A stretch of DNA of 22,381 bases from positions 1 through 22,381 of the forward strand of contig MNSZ01000065.1 of the NCBI GenBank assembly GCA_001916715.1, read 5' to 3'. The notes under the pieces were generated by a model. The model had not been told where the DNA came from. It saw only the letters and a list, made by a program, of their open reading frames with translations, and did not search any database. Below are positions 5,932 through 14,110 of the stretch, piece after piece. This DNA is from Firmicutes bacterium CAG:24053_14. GTDB lineage: Bacteria > Bacillota > Clostridia > Oscillospirales > Oscillospiraceae. The translations under genes were made by a program, and so were the position numbers. The first letter of the stretch is position 1; each line of letters starts with the position of its first letter.

Positions 5932-8369
5932 TGGCGATAATGTCCAAAGAATACTACGCCGATATCGAGAGCGTATATAAGAAACCCGAGGACTATGAGC
6001 TGGCAGGCAAGGGCAATGCCTATATCCGCATCGATGCCGAAGCCAAGGTCACCGGCACCGCGGTTTACACCGATGATGTGTATCTGCCCGGCATGTACTA
6101 CTGCAAGCTCGTCCACTCCCCCTACGCGCATGCGCTTATTAAGAGCATCGACTTTTCCGAGGCACTGAAGGTGCCCGGCGTCAAGGGCGTTCTGACCGGC
6201 GCAGACTTCCCCGAGGGTCACAACCTCGGCAACCCCGAGGCGTTCAAGGAGCTGGCCGATAAAGAGCCTCTGTGCCGCAAAAAGGTGCGCATGGTAGGCG
6301 ACGAGGTCGCCGCCGTCTGCGCGACCACCGAGGAGATCGCAACTTATGCCGCAAGCCTCGTAAAGGTCGAGTATGAGCCGCTCGAGCCGGTGCTCGATCC
6401 GTTCTACTCCATGCAGCCCGACGCTCCGGCGATACACTATCCCGGAACGAGCAACCTTTCAATATTCACCACCATGAAGGCCGGCGATCCCGACAAGGCG
6501 TTTGCCGAGGCCTACTACACCGATAAGCACTACTACCGCACCCAGGAGATGGTGCATGCGGCGATCGAGCCTCACGGCGCAGTCGCAAAGTACGAAAACG
6601 GCGAGTGGACCGTGTGGACGACCACCCAGGGCGCATACGTCAGCCGTTACTGGATCGCATGGGGCCTCGGAGTACCCGAGAGTCAGGTTCGCGTAATAAA
6701 GCCCATGCTCGGCGGCGGCTTCGGCGGCAAGCTGGACGTTTTCGCCCACGAGCTGTGCCCCTGCCTGTTCTCCAAGATGACCGGCCACCCCGTAAAGTGC
6801 ATCCTCAAGCGCGACGAGGTGTTCATGTGCACTCGTACCCGTCACCCGATATCCTTCGAGATCGAGTCTGCGTTCACCAAGGAAGGCAAGCTTCTTGCAA
6901 AGCGCTGCAAGCACATCCTCGACGGCGGCGCATACGGCGGCTCCGGTATCGCTGCAAACACCCTTTCGCTTATCTGCGCAACCTTCCCGTATAAGGTCGA
7001 GAATATCGACATGAACGCACGCCGTCCTTACACCAACCATCCGGCATCCGGCGCAATGCGCGGCTACTCGGCCTGCCAGGTACACTTTGCGCATGAGATC
7101 CACATGGACGAGGTCGCAAATTCGCTCGGCATCGATCCGCTCGAGCTCAGACGCGAAAACGAGATCACGCCTTACTACACCGGCCCCACGGGTCTGGAGT
7201 TTACAAGCTGCAAGTTCGACGAGTGCCTTACCGCAGTCGCCGACTACATCGACTGGGAGCACAGAGACCGCTATCCTCTCGGCAGCGGCGAAGGCGTCGG
7301 CCTTTCCGGCTCGGGCTTCATGTCCGGTACCGGCTTCCCGGTTCTCGTAACGCCGCACTACTGCTCGTCAACAACGATCGTTCGCCTCAACCGCGAGGGC
7401 TACGCCGTCGTGTTTTCCGGCGCTAACGACATCGGCCAGGGCTGCGACACCGTAATGACGATGATCGCCGCCGAAGAGCTGGGTCTGCGCATGGACGAGG
7501 TAAAGCTCATCCAGTCCGATACGACCGCAACGCCTTGGGATGCAGGCTCCTTCGGATCGCGCGTTACCTTCCTCGGCGGTAATGCATGCCGCCGCGCAGT
7601 TGGCGACGCAAAGTTCAAGCTCCTTTCCCACTGGGCACAGGAGTGGGGCTGCAAGCCGCAGGATATAATGATGAAGGACCACCGCGTGTTCATAAAGGGC
7701 GACCCCGAAAAGAACATTTCCTTCAATGAAGCCTGCTTCGGCTATGAGGAGAAAAACTTCGGCCGCTGCGTAACCGGCGTCGGTTCGTTTGCTCACGAGG
7801 GCGATAAGGATATCTACGTCAAGAACGTCGGCAACTACGCAACCGCGTATTCGTTCTCCGCATCCGCGGCAAAGGTCACCGTCGATATGGAGACCGGCGC
7901 AGTCACGCTCGACGACTTCGCATTCGGCCATGACTGCGGCCGTCCGCTGAACATCCGCGCCGTTGAAGGCCAGATCGAAGGCTCTGTCCTCCTCGGCTTC
8001 GGCTTCACCTGCTATGAGGAGTGCGTATACGACAAAAACGGCAAGCACCTCAATCCGTCGTTCCGCGACTATCACTTCCCCACGGCGCTGGATATGCCGA
8101 AGATCAAGACCTTTATCTGCTCGGAGTACGACCCCGAGGGTCCGTTCGGCGCAAAGGAAGCCGGCGAAGGCTCGACCGCACCTGTCGGCTCGGCTATCGG
8201 CAATGCAATAAACTATGCTACCGGCCTTACGCTCAAGGAGCTGCCCATCACTCCCGAGAAGCTCTGGCGCGCACTTCAGGAGCATAAGAAAACCGGCAAA
8301 ACCGAGTTCGGTGCAGAGGATCTGCCCGAGAAGTTTGCCAATATGCCTCCGCTTCCTGAGAGAAACTAA
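5931..8369 (+). CDS. Molybdenum hydroxylase, molybdopterin-binding catalytic subunit
   Basis: An 812-residue large subunit of the xanthine oxidase family. Visible motifs, in order: TTQGAY (231-236), the GGGFGGK molybdopterin loop (261-267), SGAMRGY (373-379, with the conserved active-site Arg377), GANDIGQG (497-504), GSRVTFLGGNA (542-552) and AKEAGEG (741-747), whose last Glu (746) aligns with the catalytic Glu of xanthine oxidase. The CoxL loop VAYRCSFR is absent, so it is not a form I CO dehydrogenase. The order FAD, FeS, Mo matches coxMSL-type operons. Purine, aldehyde or aromatic acyl-CoA substrates are all possible. The start ATG 5931 has AAGGAGG 10 bases upstream; an ATG at 5940 is less well spaced. 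No Mo-cofactor maturation genes are in view. Confidence 0.94.
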   Translation: MAIMSKEYYADIESVYKKPEDYELAGKGNAYIRIDAEAKVTGTAVYTDDVYLPGMYYCKLVHSPYAHALIKSIDFSEALKVPGVKGVLTGADFPEGHNLGNPEAFKELADKEPLCRKKVRMVGDEVAAVCATTEEIATYAASLVKVEYEPLEPVLDPFYSMQPDAPAIHYPGTSNLSIFTTMKAGDPDKAFAEAYYTDKHYYRTQEMVHAAIEPHGAVAKYENGEWTVWTTTQGAYVSRYWIAWGLGVPESQVRVIKPMLGGGFGGKLDVFAHELCPCLFSKMTGHPVKCILKRDEVFMCTRTRHPISFEIESAFTKEGKLLAKRCKHILDGGAYGGSGIAANTLSLICATFPYKVENIDMNARRPYTNHPASGAMRGYSACQVHFAHEIHMDEVANSLGIDPLELRRENEITPYYTGPTGLEFTSCKFDECLTAVADYIDWEHRDRYPLGSGEGVGLSGSGFMSGTGFPVLVTPHYCSSTTIVRLNREGYAVVFSGANDIGQGCDTVMTMIAAEELGLRMDEVKLIQSDTTATPWDAGSFGSRVTFLGGNACRRAVGDAKFKLLSHWAQEWGCKPQDIMMKDHRVFIKGDPEKNISFNEACFGYEEKNFGRCVTGVGSFAHEGDKDIYVKNVGNYATAYSFSASAAKVTVDMETGAVTLDDFAFGHDCGRPLNIRAVEGQIEGSVLLGFGFTCYEECVYDKNGKHLNPSFRDYHFPTALDMPKIKTFICSEYDPEGPFGAKEAGEGSTAPVGSAIGNAINYATGLTLKELPITPEKLWRALQEHKKTGKTEFGAEDLPEKFANMPPLPERN

Positions 8370-8400
8370 AATTCAGTCTGAAATAAGCAAAAGCATATCG

Positions 8401-8423
8401 GGAAGCCGCGTTATGCGGCTTCC
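8401..8423 (+). terminator. Hairpin after the molybdenum hydroxylase operon
   Basis: GGAAGCCGC (8401-8409) and GCGGCTTCC (8415-8423) are perfect arms around GTTAT, 31 bases after the operon's last stop. No T-tract follows, so it may attenuate or protect the 3' end rather than terminate fully. Confidence 0.5.
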
Positions 8424-8439
8424 TGATGAAAAATGGTGT

Positions 8440-8474
8440 TTTCCGAAATACACAGACCGTGCGTACTTCGGAAA
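8440..8474. promoter_or_regulatory. Second inverted repeat ahead of the VWA gene
   Basis: TTTCCGAAATAC (8440-8451) and GTACTTCGGAAA (8463-8474) pair at 11 of 12 positions around an 11-base loop, ending 21 bases before the VWA ribosome site. It could be an operator or a leader hairpin. I could not identify a convincing promoter pair in 8370-8508. Confidence 0.35.
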
Positions 8475-8508
8475 GCAGGATTTTGATTTGCAAATAAGGA
8501 GTTGTGAA

Positions 8509-10128
8509 ATGTCGGGCATGACACGACGCGATGTGAGCACGGCGCAGCTGATGAAAACCCACGGCTACTCCGCTCGCACCGATTACCATAAGGATAAGCA
8601 GGATGCGCAGGCGGTGCGTGAGCTTGCGCGCGAGATCCTGCGCCTTACGCGCAGCACGCTGCTTATCCACATGCGCTTTCTTGAAAGCGCGCTGGTGCGT
8701 TTTGTTCCCGGCGACGAGACCGTGACGCCCGAAATGGCCACCGACGGCAAGTTTCTTTACTATAACTCCATCCACATATGCAGGCTTTTCAAAACCTCGC
8801 CGCAGCTTGTCTGCCGCGACTATATGCACCTGACGCTCCACTGCATTTTCCGCCACCTGTTCGTGGGCGAAAAGCTCAACGGCGAGCTTTGGGATCTTGC
8901 GTGCGATATAGCCGTTGAGCACCTGATAACCGGGCTTGGCATAAAATCGCTTTACGCCGAGCGGCAGGAAAAGCAGTCATGGCTTACCGATAAGCTCAAG
9001 GAGCAAATGCCGCGCCTTACGGCCGAGCGAATATACCGCTATCTTGTCGAGCAGGATCTGCCGCCGCAGGAGATCGGACGCATACGGGAGTATTTCTACG
9101 CCGACGATCACCGCATATGGCACAGACAGCCCGAAGCAGGCTCCGGCGGCGATCGAGGCGAGAGCCGGGATAAGACGCAGAACGGCGCCGACAGCGCATC
9201 CGAGCTTGGCGACATGAGCGGAGAGGATGAGTTTACTCCGCCCGAGGACGGAGAGAGCGAGGAGCGCCGGGCATCCGGCGGAAGCGACACCGGCGAGCGC
9301 AGGGACAGCGGAGATAACGAGGGTATGACGTGGCAGGCAAACGAAAACCCCGGCGACAGACCTGCTATGACTCCGCAGGAGACCGAGCAGATGTGGAAGA
9401 AGATAAGCGAGCGCATCCGCGTCGATCTTGACACGAGCGCAAATTCCTACGGCGAGAATACGGGCGACTTCGTGTCGGCGATCGGCGAAGTGAACCGAGA
9501 GAAGATAGACTACGCAGCCTTTTTGCGCCGCTTTGCGGTGCTGGGCGAGAATATGCAGATAAACGACGATGAGTTTGACTACATTTTCTACACCTACGGA
9601 ATGAAGCTTTATAAGCGAATGCCGCTTATCGAGCCGCTTGAGTACAAGGAAGTAAAGCTCGTGCGCGAGTTTGTTATCGCGCTGGACACCTCCGAATCGG
9701 TCGCAGGCGAGCTTATACACAGCTTTGTTACGAAAACATGGAATATCCTCAAGCAGACCGAGAGCTTTTTCACAAAGGTAAATGTCCACATCATCCAGTG
9801 CGGCGCGAAAGTCGAGGAGGATGCGAAGATCCGGGATCAGGACGAATTTGACGCATATATGGCGAAAATGAACTTAAAGGGCTTCGGCGGAACGGATTTT
9901 CGCCCGGTGTTTGAGCATGTGGATATGCTCATAAAGCAGCATGAATTTACAAACCTCAAGGGTATCATTTATTTCACCGACGGCTACGGAACGTTTCCGC
10001 CGATGCCGCCGGAATACGAAACGGCGTTCGTTTTCCTCGATAACGGCAGGGAAATACCCGATACGCCGCCGTGGGCGATAAGAATACGCATGACCGACGG
10101 CGACATTGAGCAGTTGCCCGACAGGTGA
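8509..10128 (+). CDS. VWA protein with N-terminal zincin-like domain (DUF2201 type), partner of a MoxR ATPase
   Basis: A 539-residue cytoplasmic protein. The N-terminal ~205 residues resemble the putative metallopeptidase domain found with DUF2201 VWA proteins. At the expected HExxH position it reads HLTLH (His107, His111) with His116 and Asp133 nearby, so the catalytic Glu is missing. Residues about 207-290 are a hydrophilic, acidic, Gly/Ser-rich linker. The C-terminal von Willebrand A domain has an intact MIDAS: DTSES (Asp393, Ser395, Ser397), Thr462 in GFGGTDF and Asp491 in YFTDGYG. The start ATG 8509 has AAGGAG 7 bases away; the longer open frame from 8215 overlaps the hydroxylase gene and has no ribosome site. 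With the ATPase two genes downstream it likely forms a MoxR/VWA chaperone-like pair. Confidence 0.85.
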   Translation: MSGMTRRDVSTAQLMKTHGYSARTDYHKDKQDAQAVRELAREILRLTRSTLLIHMRFLESALVRFVPGDETVTPEMATDGKFLYYNSIHICRLFKTSPQLVCRDYMHLTLHCIFRHLFVGEKLNGELWDLACDIAVEHLITGLGIKSLYAERQEKQSWLTDKLKEQMPRLTAERIYRYLVEQDLPPQEIGRIREYFYADDHRIWHRQPEAGSGGDRGESRDKTQNGADSASELGDMSGEDEFTPPEDGESEERRASGGSDTGERRDSGDNEGMTWQANENPGDRPAMTPQETEQMWKKISERIRVDLDTSANSYGENTGDFVSAIGEVNREKIDYAAFLRRFAVLGENMQINDDEFDYIFYTYGMKLYKRMPLIEPLEYKEVKLVREFVIALDTSESVAGELIHSFVTKTWNILKQTESFFTKVNVHIIQCGAKVEEDAKIRDQDEFDAYMAKMNLKGFGGTDFRPVFEHVDMLIKQHEFTNLKGIIYFTDGYGTFPPMPPEYETAFVFLDNGREIPDTPPWAIRIRMTDGDIEQLPDR

Positions 10129-10132
10129 GAAT

Positions 10133-12061
10133 ATGGAAAAGTTTGAAATCATCGGACGAAAGCTTATCCGATATCGCGGAAGCGAGGACGAGGTAACGAT
10201 CCCCGACGGCGTTGAGGTGATCGCCGAGGGTGCGTTCCGCGACTGCCGCGATATGTGCTCCGTCACGCTTCCAGAGGGCTTAAAGCGCATTGAAAACGAG
10301 GCGTTTCAGTGGTGCGCGCGGCTTGAGAGCGTGCATGCGCCCGAAAGCATAGAATACATCGGCCAGGATGTTTTCGCAGGAACGCCGTTTTATAAATACT
10401 ATAACGAAAACGAAGTGCAGTGGAAGGACGATTTTCTTTTCCTGGGAAAATGCCTGTTCAAGGCGCGGCGCAATATCCGCGAGGCGGATATACCTGAGGG
10501 CACGGTCTCGATAACGGCCGACGCTTTCAACGAGCGCGTGCTGCTGAGCCGCGTGAGCATTCCGCAGAGTGTGCGCGATATCGGCTGGAGGGCGTTTTCC
10601 GACTGCTCGGCACTGACGCAGATACGCATTCCGTCCGGCGTGCGCCGTATAGGCTGGCACTGCTTCAAGGGCTGCGGACGGCTTGCCGTCGCGGAGTTTG
10701 AGGACGGTGTTGAGATAATAGAAAACGGCGTGTTTGCAAGCTGCCGCTCGCTTCAGACCGTTTCGTTTCCGGCAAGCCTCAAGCGCTTTCCCGGCTGGGC
10801 GTTTTTCGGCAGCAATAACATTCGCCGGGTGCAGCTGCGCGGAAGCGTTGCCGATATAGGCGAAAGAGCTTTTTCCGGCTGCGAAAATCTTCAGAGCATG
10901 GACTTCCCGGACGGGCTTAAAAAAATAGGGACCGATGCTTTTTACAGCTGCATAAGCCTTGAAAGCGCCGACCTTCCCGACGGGGTCGAAGAGATAGAAA
11001 ACCGCGCCTTTGCCGGCGCAAGATACATGACCTCGGCGCGCATACCGCAAAGCGTTCACAGCATGGGAGAAAGTGTGTTCTCCGGCTGCCGCTCGCTTGA
11101 GCGAATGGACATTCCGGGGAGCATAAAGACAGTGCCGGCGGACACGCTCTTTGCCTGCGCGGCGCTCAAGGAGCTGTCGATAGGCAGCGGCATACAAACG
11201 ATCGGCCGGCGCGCGTTCGGCGGCTGCACGGCGCTTGAGAGCGTGCGGATACCGGACGGAGTTACGGAGCTTGACGCAATGGCGTTTATGGGCGACGGCG
11301 AGCTTGTGAGCGCTTTTATCCCCGAAAGCGTGAAAATTATTGGGGCAGAGGCCTTTGCCCGATGCGGCAAGCTGAGAGAGATCAGCCTGCCCGGCGGTAT
11401 TGAGGATATCGGAGCCGCGGCGTTTTCCGGCTGTGCGGCGCTTGCCGAAAAAGACGGCTTTGTTATGATAGGCTACGTCTGCTGCGGATATATCGGCGAC
11501 GGGAGCAGCATTACCGTGCCGGATAAGGCTTCGGCAATAGCGCCGGGTGCGTTCAGAGAAAATAAGAGGATACTGTTCCTGACCGTACCGGACACGGTGG
11601 AAAAGATCGGAGCAAATGCGTTTCGCGATTGCAGGCTGCTGCGCGAGCTGCGCCTGCCGAAAAGCATAAGCGAGCTTCCGCCGGGCGCCCTTGACGGCTG
11701 CGAGGCCTTGCAGTCGATAACGGCGCCGGGCATGCTGCCCGAGCAGTTTGACCGCCGCGAGGATCGCGTTTCGGCGGTGATCGGCTTCTGCCGCGCGTGG
11801 AAGGAGTACAGCGCCTCGGCGGACGCGGCGTACAGAGGCTGGGTAAGCGAGAACGCTCAAATGCTGCTGAGCGCAGTTATAGACCGCAATATGCCCGACG
11901 CCGTGCGCTTTTTCACCGAAAATGCGCTTATCGACAGGGAAAGCTACCTTGCCGCGCTCGAAAAGGCGCAGACGGCCCGGGCAATGGAGATAGTTGCGCT
12001 TCTGCTCGATTACGGAAAAAACCTAAGCAGCGAGGATATGTTCGATAAATATGACATCTGA
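10133..12061 (+). CDS. Cytoplasmic BspA-type leucine-rich repeat protein
   Basis: A 642-residue protein with about 20 repeats of ~23 residues of the LRR_5/BspA type (pattern: IPDGVxxIGxxAFxxCxxLxx), spanning roughly residues 20-560. Two short insertions interrupt the array, near residues 85-115 and 440-465. The last ~80 residues lack the repeat and look helical, somewhat ankyrin-like (VIDRNMPDAVRFFTEN, MEIVALLLDYGKN). There is no signal peptide, transmembrane segment or sorting motif, unlike most BspA-type surface proteins, so an intracellular scaffold or recognition role is likely. It starts 4 bases after the VWA stop, using AGGTGAG at 10123-10129, and ends in the ribosome site of the ATPase gene, so it is embedded in the cassette. 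Confidence 0.85.
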   Translation: MEKFEIIGRKLIRYRGSEDEVTIPDGVEVIAEGAFRDCRDMCSVTLPEGLKRIENEAFQWCARLESVHAPESIEYIGQDVFAGTPFYKYYNENEVQWKDDFLFLGKCLFKARRNIREADIPEGTVSITADAFNERVLLSRVSIPQSVRDIGWRAFSDCSALTQIRIPSGVRRIGWHCFKGCGRLAVAEFEDGVEIIENGVFASCRSLQTVSFPASLKRFPGWAFFGSNNIRRVQLRGSVADIGERAFSGCENLQSMDFPDGLKKIGTDAFYSCISLESADLPDGVEEIENRAFAGARYMTSARIPQSVHSMGESVFSGCRSLERMDIPGSIKTVPADTLFACAALKELSIGSGIQTIGRRAFGGCTALESVRIPDGVTELDAMAFMGDGELVSAFIPESVKIIGAEAFARCGKLREISLPGGIEDIGAAAFSGCAALAEKDGFVMIGYVCCGYIGDGSSITVPDKASAIAPGAFRENKRILFLTVPDTVEKIGANAFRDCRLLRELRLPKSISELPPGALDGCEALQSITAPGMLPEQFDRREDRVSAVIGFCRAWKEYSASADAAYRGWVSENAQMLLSAVIDRNMPDAVRFFTENALIDRESYLAALEKAQTARAMEIVALLLDYGKNLSSEDMFDKYDI

Positions 12062-12073
12062 GGAGGGACAAAC

Positions 12074-13585
12074 TTGAATATTGCACAGGCAAAGCAGCAG
12101 ATAAAATCTGCCATGACTGCGTACTTTTCAAAGGACGAGTTCGGCGGCTACCGCATACCGATAGAAAAGCAGCGCCCGGTATTTATGATAGGCCCTCCTG
12201 GCATAGGCAAAACGGCTATCATGGAGCAGATAGCGGCCGAACTTGGCGTGGGACTCGTGTCGTATTCCATGACCCATCACACGCGCCAGAGCGCGCTCGG
12301 TCTGCCGTATATCACGGAAAAGGAATACGGCGGAAAAAGCTATCAGGTGTCCGAGTACACAATGAGCGAGATCATCGGCTCGGTGTACGACCTCATGCGC
12401 GATACCGGCAAGACCGAGGGAATACTTTTCCTTGACGAGATAAACTGCGTGTCCGAAACTCTCGCGCCGTGCATGCTGCAATTTTTGCAGTACAAGGTGT
12501 TCGGCCAGCACCGCGTTCCGTCCGGCTGGATACTCGTAACGGCAGGAAATCCGCCCGAGTACAACAAATCCGTGCGCGATTTCGATATCGTCACGCTCGA
12601 CAGATTAAAGCGCATCGAGATAGAGCCGGACTATGAAACATGGAAGGAATATGCCTATAAAAAAGGCGTTCACGCATCGGTCATGACCTATCTTGCCGCG
12701 CGCAAGAAGGACTTTTACAAGATCGAAAATGCCGCCGACGGCAAACATTTTGTCACGGCGCGCGGTTGGGACGATCTTTCGGAAATGATAAAGCTCTATG
12801 AGGAAAACGGCCTTGCCGTGGATGAGCAGCTTATCTGCCAGTACCTTCAGGATGCACGCATAAGCAAGGATTTTGCGATCTACTATGATCTGTTCAATAA
12901 ATACAGAAGCGACTATCAGGTGGAAAAGATCCTCGACGGAACCGTGAGCGAGAGCATAGTGCTGCGCGCCGAGCGCGCCTGCATGGACGAACGCCTGAGT
13001 CTTCTCGGCCTTATATTCGACAGCGTGACGGCTCAGCTCCGCACGGTGTGCGAAAGGGAAAACATTCTTGACCTCGTCACCGGGCAGCTGAAAACGCTCA
13101 AGGAAAAGCTGAAAGACGTAAGCGGCGCAGCGGCTTTGTTAAGCGAGATGATCGAGGCCGAGCGCGAAAAGCTCGAGCGCGGAAAGCAGTCGTCCTCGAT
13201 ATCGCCGCAGGCGCAGCGCGAAACGAGATTTATGCTTGAATATCTTGAAGAGTTCCGTGCGGCGGTCATGCAATCGGGCACTGCGCAGAAAGACGAGTTT
13301 TCCGTTGTACGCGAGAGCTTTGCGCAAAAGGTCGCGGAGCTTAAAGGTCTTGCAGCCGACGGCAGCAGAGTGCTTGAAAACGTCTTTTTGTTCTGCGAAA
13401 AAGCCTTTGCCGACGGCGATGAGATATTGATATTCGTAACCGAGCTTACGGCAAACTACTATTCCGCGCGGTTTATCGGCCGCTACGGCTGCGATAGGTA
13501 TTACATGCACAATAAGCAGCTGCAATTTGACCAGCGGCAGCAGGAGATCATAAAACGCATGGACGAGATCCAGTGGACAGTGTGA
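12074..13585 (+). CDS. MoxR-type AAA+ ATPase
   Basis: A 503-residue AAA+ ATPase. Walker A is GPPGIGKT (residues 40-47), Walker B is ILFLDE (117-122) and sensor 1 is Asn159 in VTAGNPPEYN, with a candidate arginine near 177. The AAA core ends around residue 270. A long, charged, probably coiled-coil region follows (about 290-430), then an aromatic-rich tail. MoxR ATPases act with VWA proteins to remodel or insert cofactors into client proteins. The start is TTG 12074, with a perfect AGGAGGG at 12061-12067 that overlaps the stop of the LRR gene; no ATG is near. Next gene starts 12 bases after the stop. Confidence 0.92.
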   Translation: MNIAQAKQQIKSAMTAYFSKDEFGGYRIPIEKQRPVFMIGPPGIGKTAIMEQIAAELGVGLVSYSMTHHTRQSALGLPYITEKEYGGKSYQVSEYTMSEIIGSVYDLMRDTGKTEGILFLDEINCVSETLAPCMLQFLQYKVFGQHRVPSGWILVTAGNPPEYNKSVRDFDIVTLDRLKRIEIEPDYETWKEYAYKKGVHASVMTYLAARKKDFYKIENAADGKHFVTARGWDDLSEMIKLYEENGLAVDEQLICQYLQDARISKDFAIYYDLFNKYRSDYQVEKILDGTVSESIVLRAERACMDERLSLLGLIFDSVTAQLRTVCERENILDLVTGQLKTLKEKLKDVSGAAALLSEMIEAEREKLERGKQSSSISPQAQRETRFMLEYLEEFRAAVMQSGTAQKDEFSVVRESFAQKVAELKGLAADGSRVLENVFLFCEKAFADGDEILIFVTELTANYYSARFIGRYGCDRYYMHNKQLQFDQRQQEIIKRMDEIQWTV

Positions 13586-13597
13586 AAGGAGCACGGC

Positions 13598-14101
13598 ATG
13601 AGCGAAATTTACCGGCAGTATGAAAGCGCGGCGGCGCAGTGCGCGGATGCAGACGGACTGCTTGAGCTTCAGAAAAAGCTTCTGCTTCCGATCATTGCGG
13701 AAGAGAAGGAGGCGTTTATAAGCGCCGAATTCGGCCGCCTGCAGCAGATAATGGGCGTTGAATACACCGACGGAGAGGAAAGCAAGGTGTTCCATCCGCT
13801 GCCCGAGGAGCTTAAAAACGGCGAAAACATAGTGTACGGAAATCCGCGCGAGCTGTCGCTTGCCGAGCTTGCGATGCTTCCGCACCTGACGTATAAGATC
13901 AATCGCTTCGGCGCGGTCAGCCGCATGCCGCTTATCCAGTGCTATCCGCAGGATATTGCGCGCCTTGAGCTTATCGCCCGGATGTACGAAAACCTGATGA
14001 TCGGGCGCAGCTGTGCGGATGCCGACGCAAAGACGCTGCTTGACGGTCACGCGGAATACATGGATTTCAAGGACGGCGGCAAGGTCGTCGTCATAAAGTA
14101 A
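13598..14101 (+). CDS. Conserved-cassette protein of unknown function
   Basis: A 167-residue soluble protein I do not recognise. It has no membrane segment or signal peptide and no clear catalytic motif. The N-terminal ~50 residues look helical (YESAAAQCADADGLLELQKKLL), the middle is mixed, and the C-terminus ends in a strand-like VVVIK. The start ATG 13598 has AAAGGAG just upstream and lies 12 bases after the ATPase stop. Position between the ATPase and the next gene suggests a subunit or adaptor of the MoxR/VWA system. Confidence 0.75.
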   Translation: MSEIYRQYESAAAQCADADGLLELQKKLLLPIIAEEKEAFISAEFGRLQQIMGVEYTDGEESKVFHPLPEELKNGENIVYGNPRELSLAELAMLPHLTYKINRFGAVSRMPLIQCYPQDIARLELIARMYENLMIGRSCADADAKTLLDGHAEYMDFKDGGKVVVIK

Positions 14102-14110
14102 AGGAGAACT

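Noticed and set aside
6459..7358. 299-residue open frame on the minus strand inside the molybdopterin subunit gene
   Set aside because: It is antisense to a strongly supported gene with intact motifs; long antisense frames are expected from GC-rich codon use. The same applies to 7368-8285 and 4578-5363 (minus).
8215..8508. N-terminal extension of the VWA gene frame
   Set aside because: It overlaps the 3' end of the hydroxylase gene and the intergenic hairpins, and lacks a ribosome site; the ATG at 8509 has AAGGAG at ideal spacing.
10280..11860. 526-residue minus-strand frame opposite the LRR gene
   Set aside because: It mirrors the repeats of the LRR gene on the other strand, has no ribosome site, and its periodicity comes entirely from the sense repeats.
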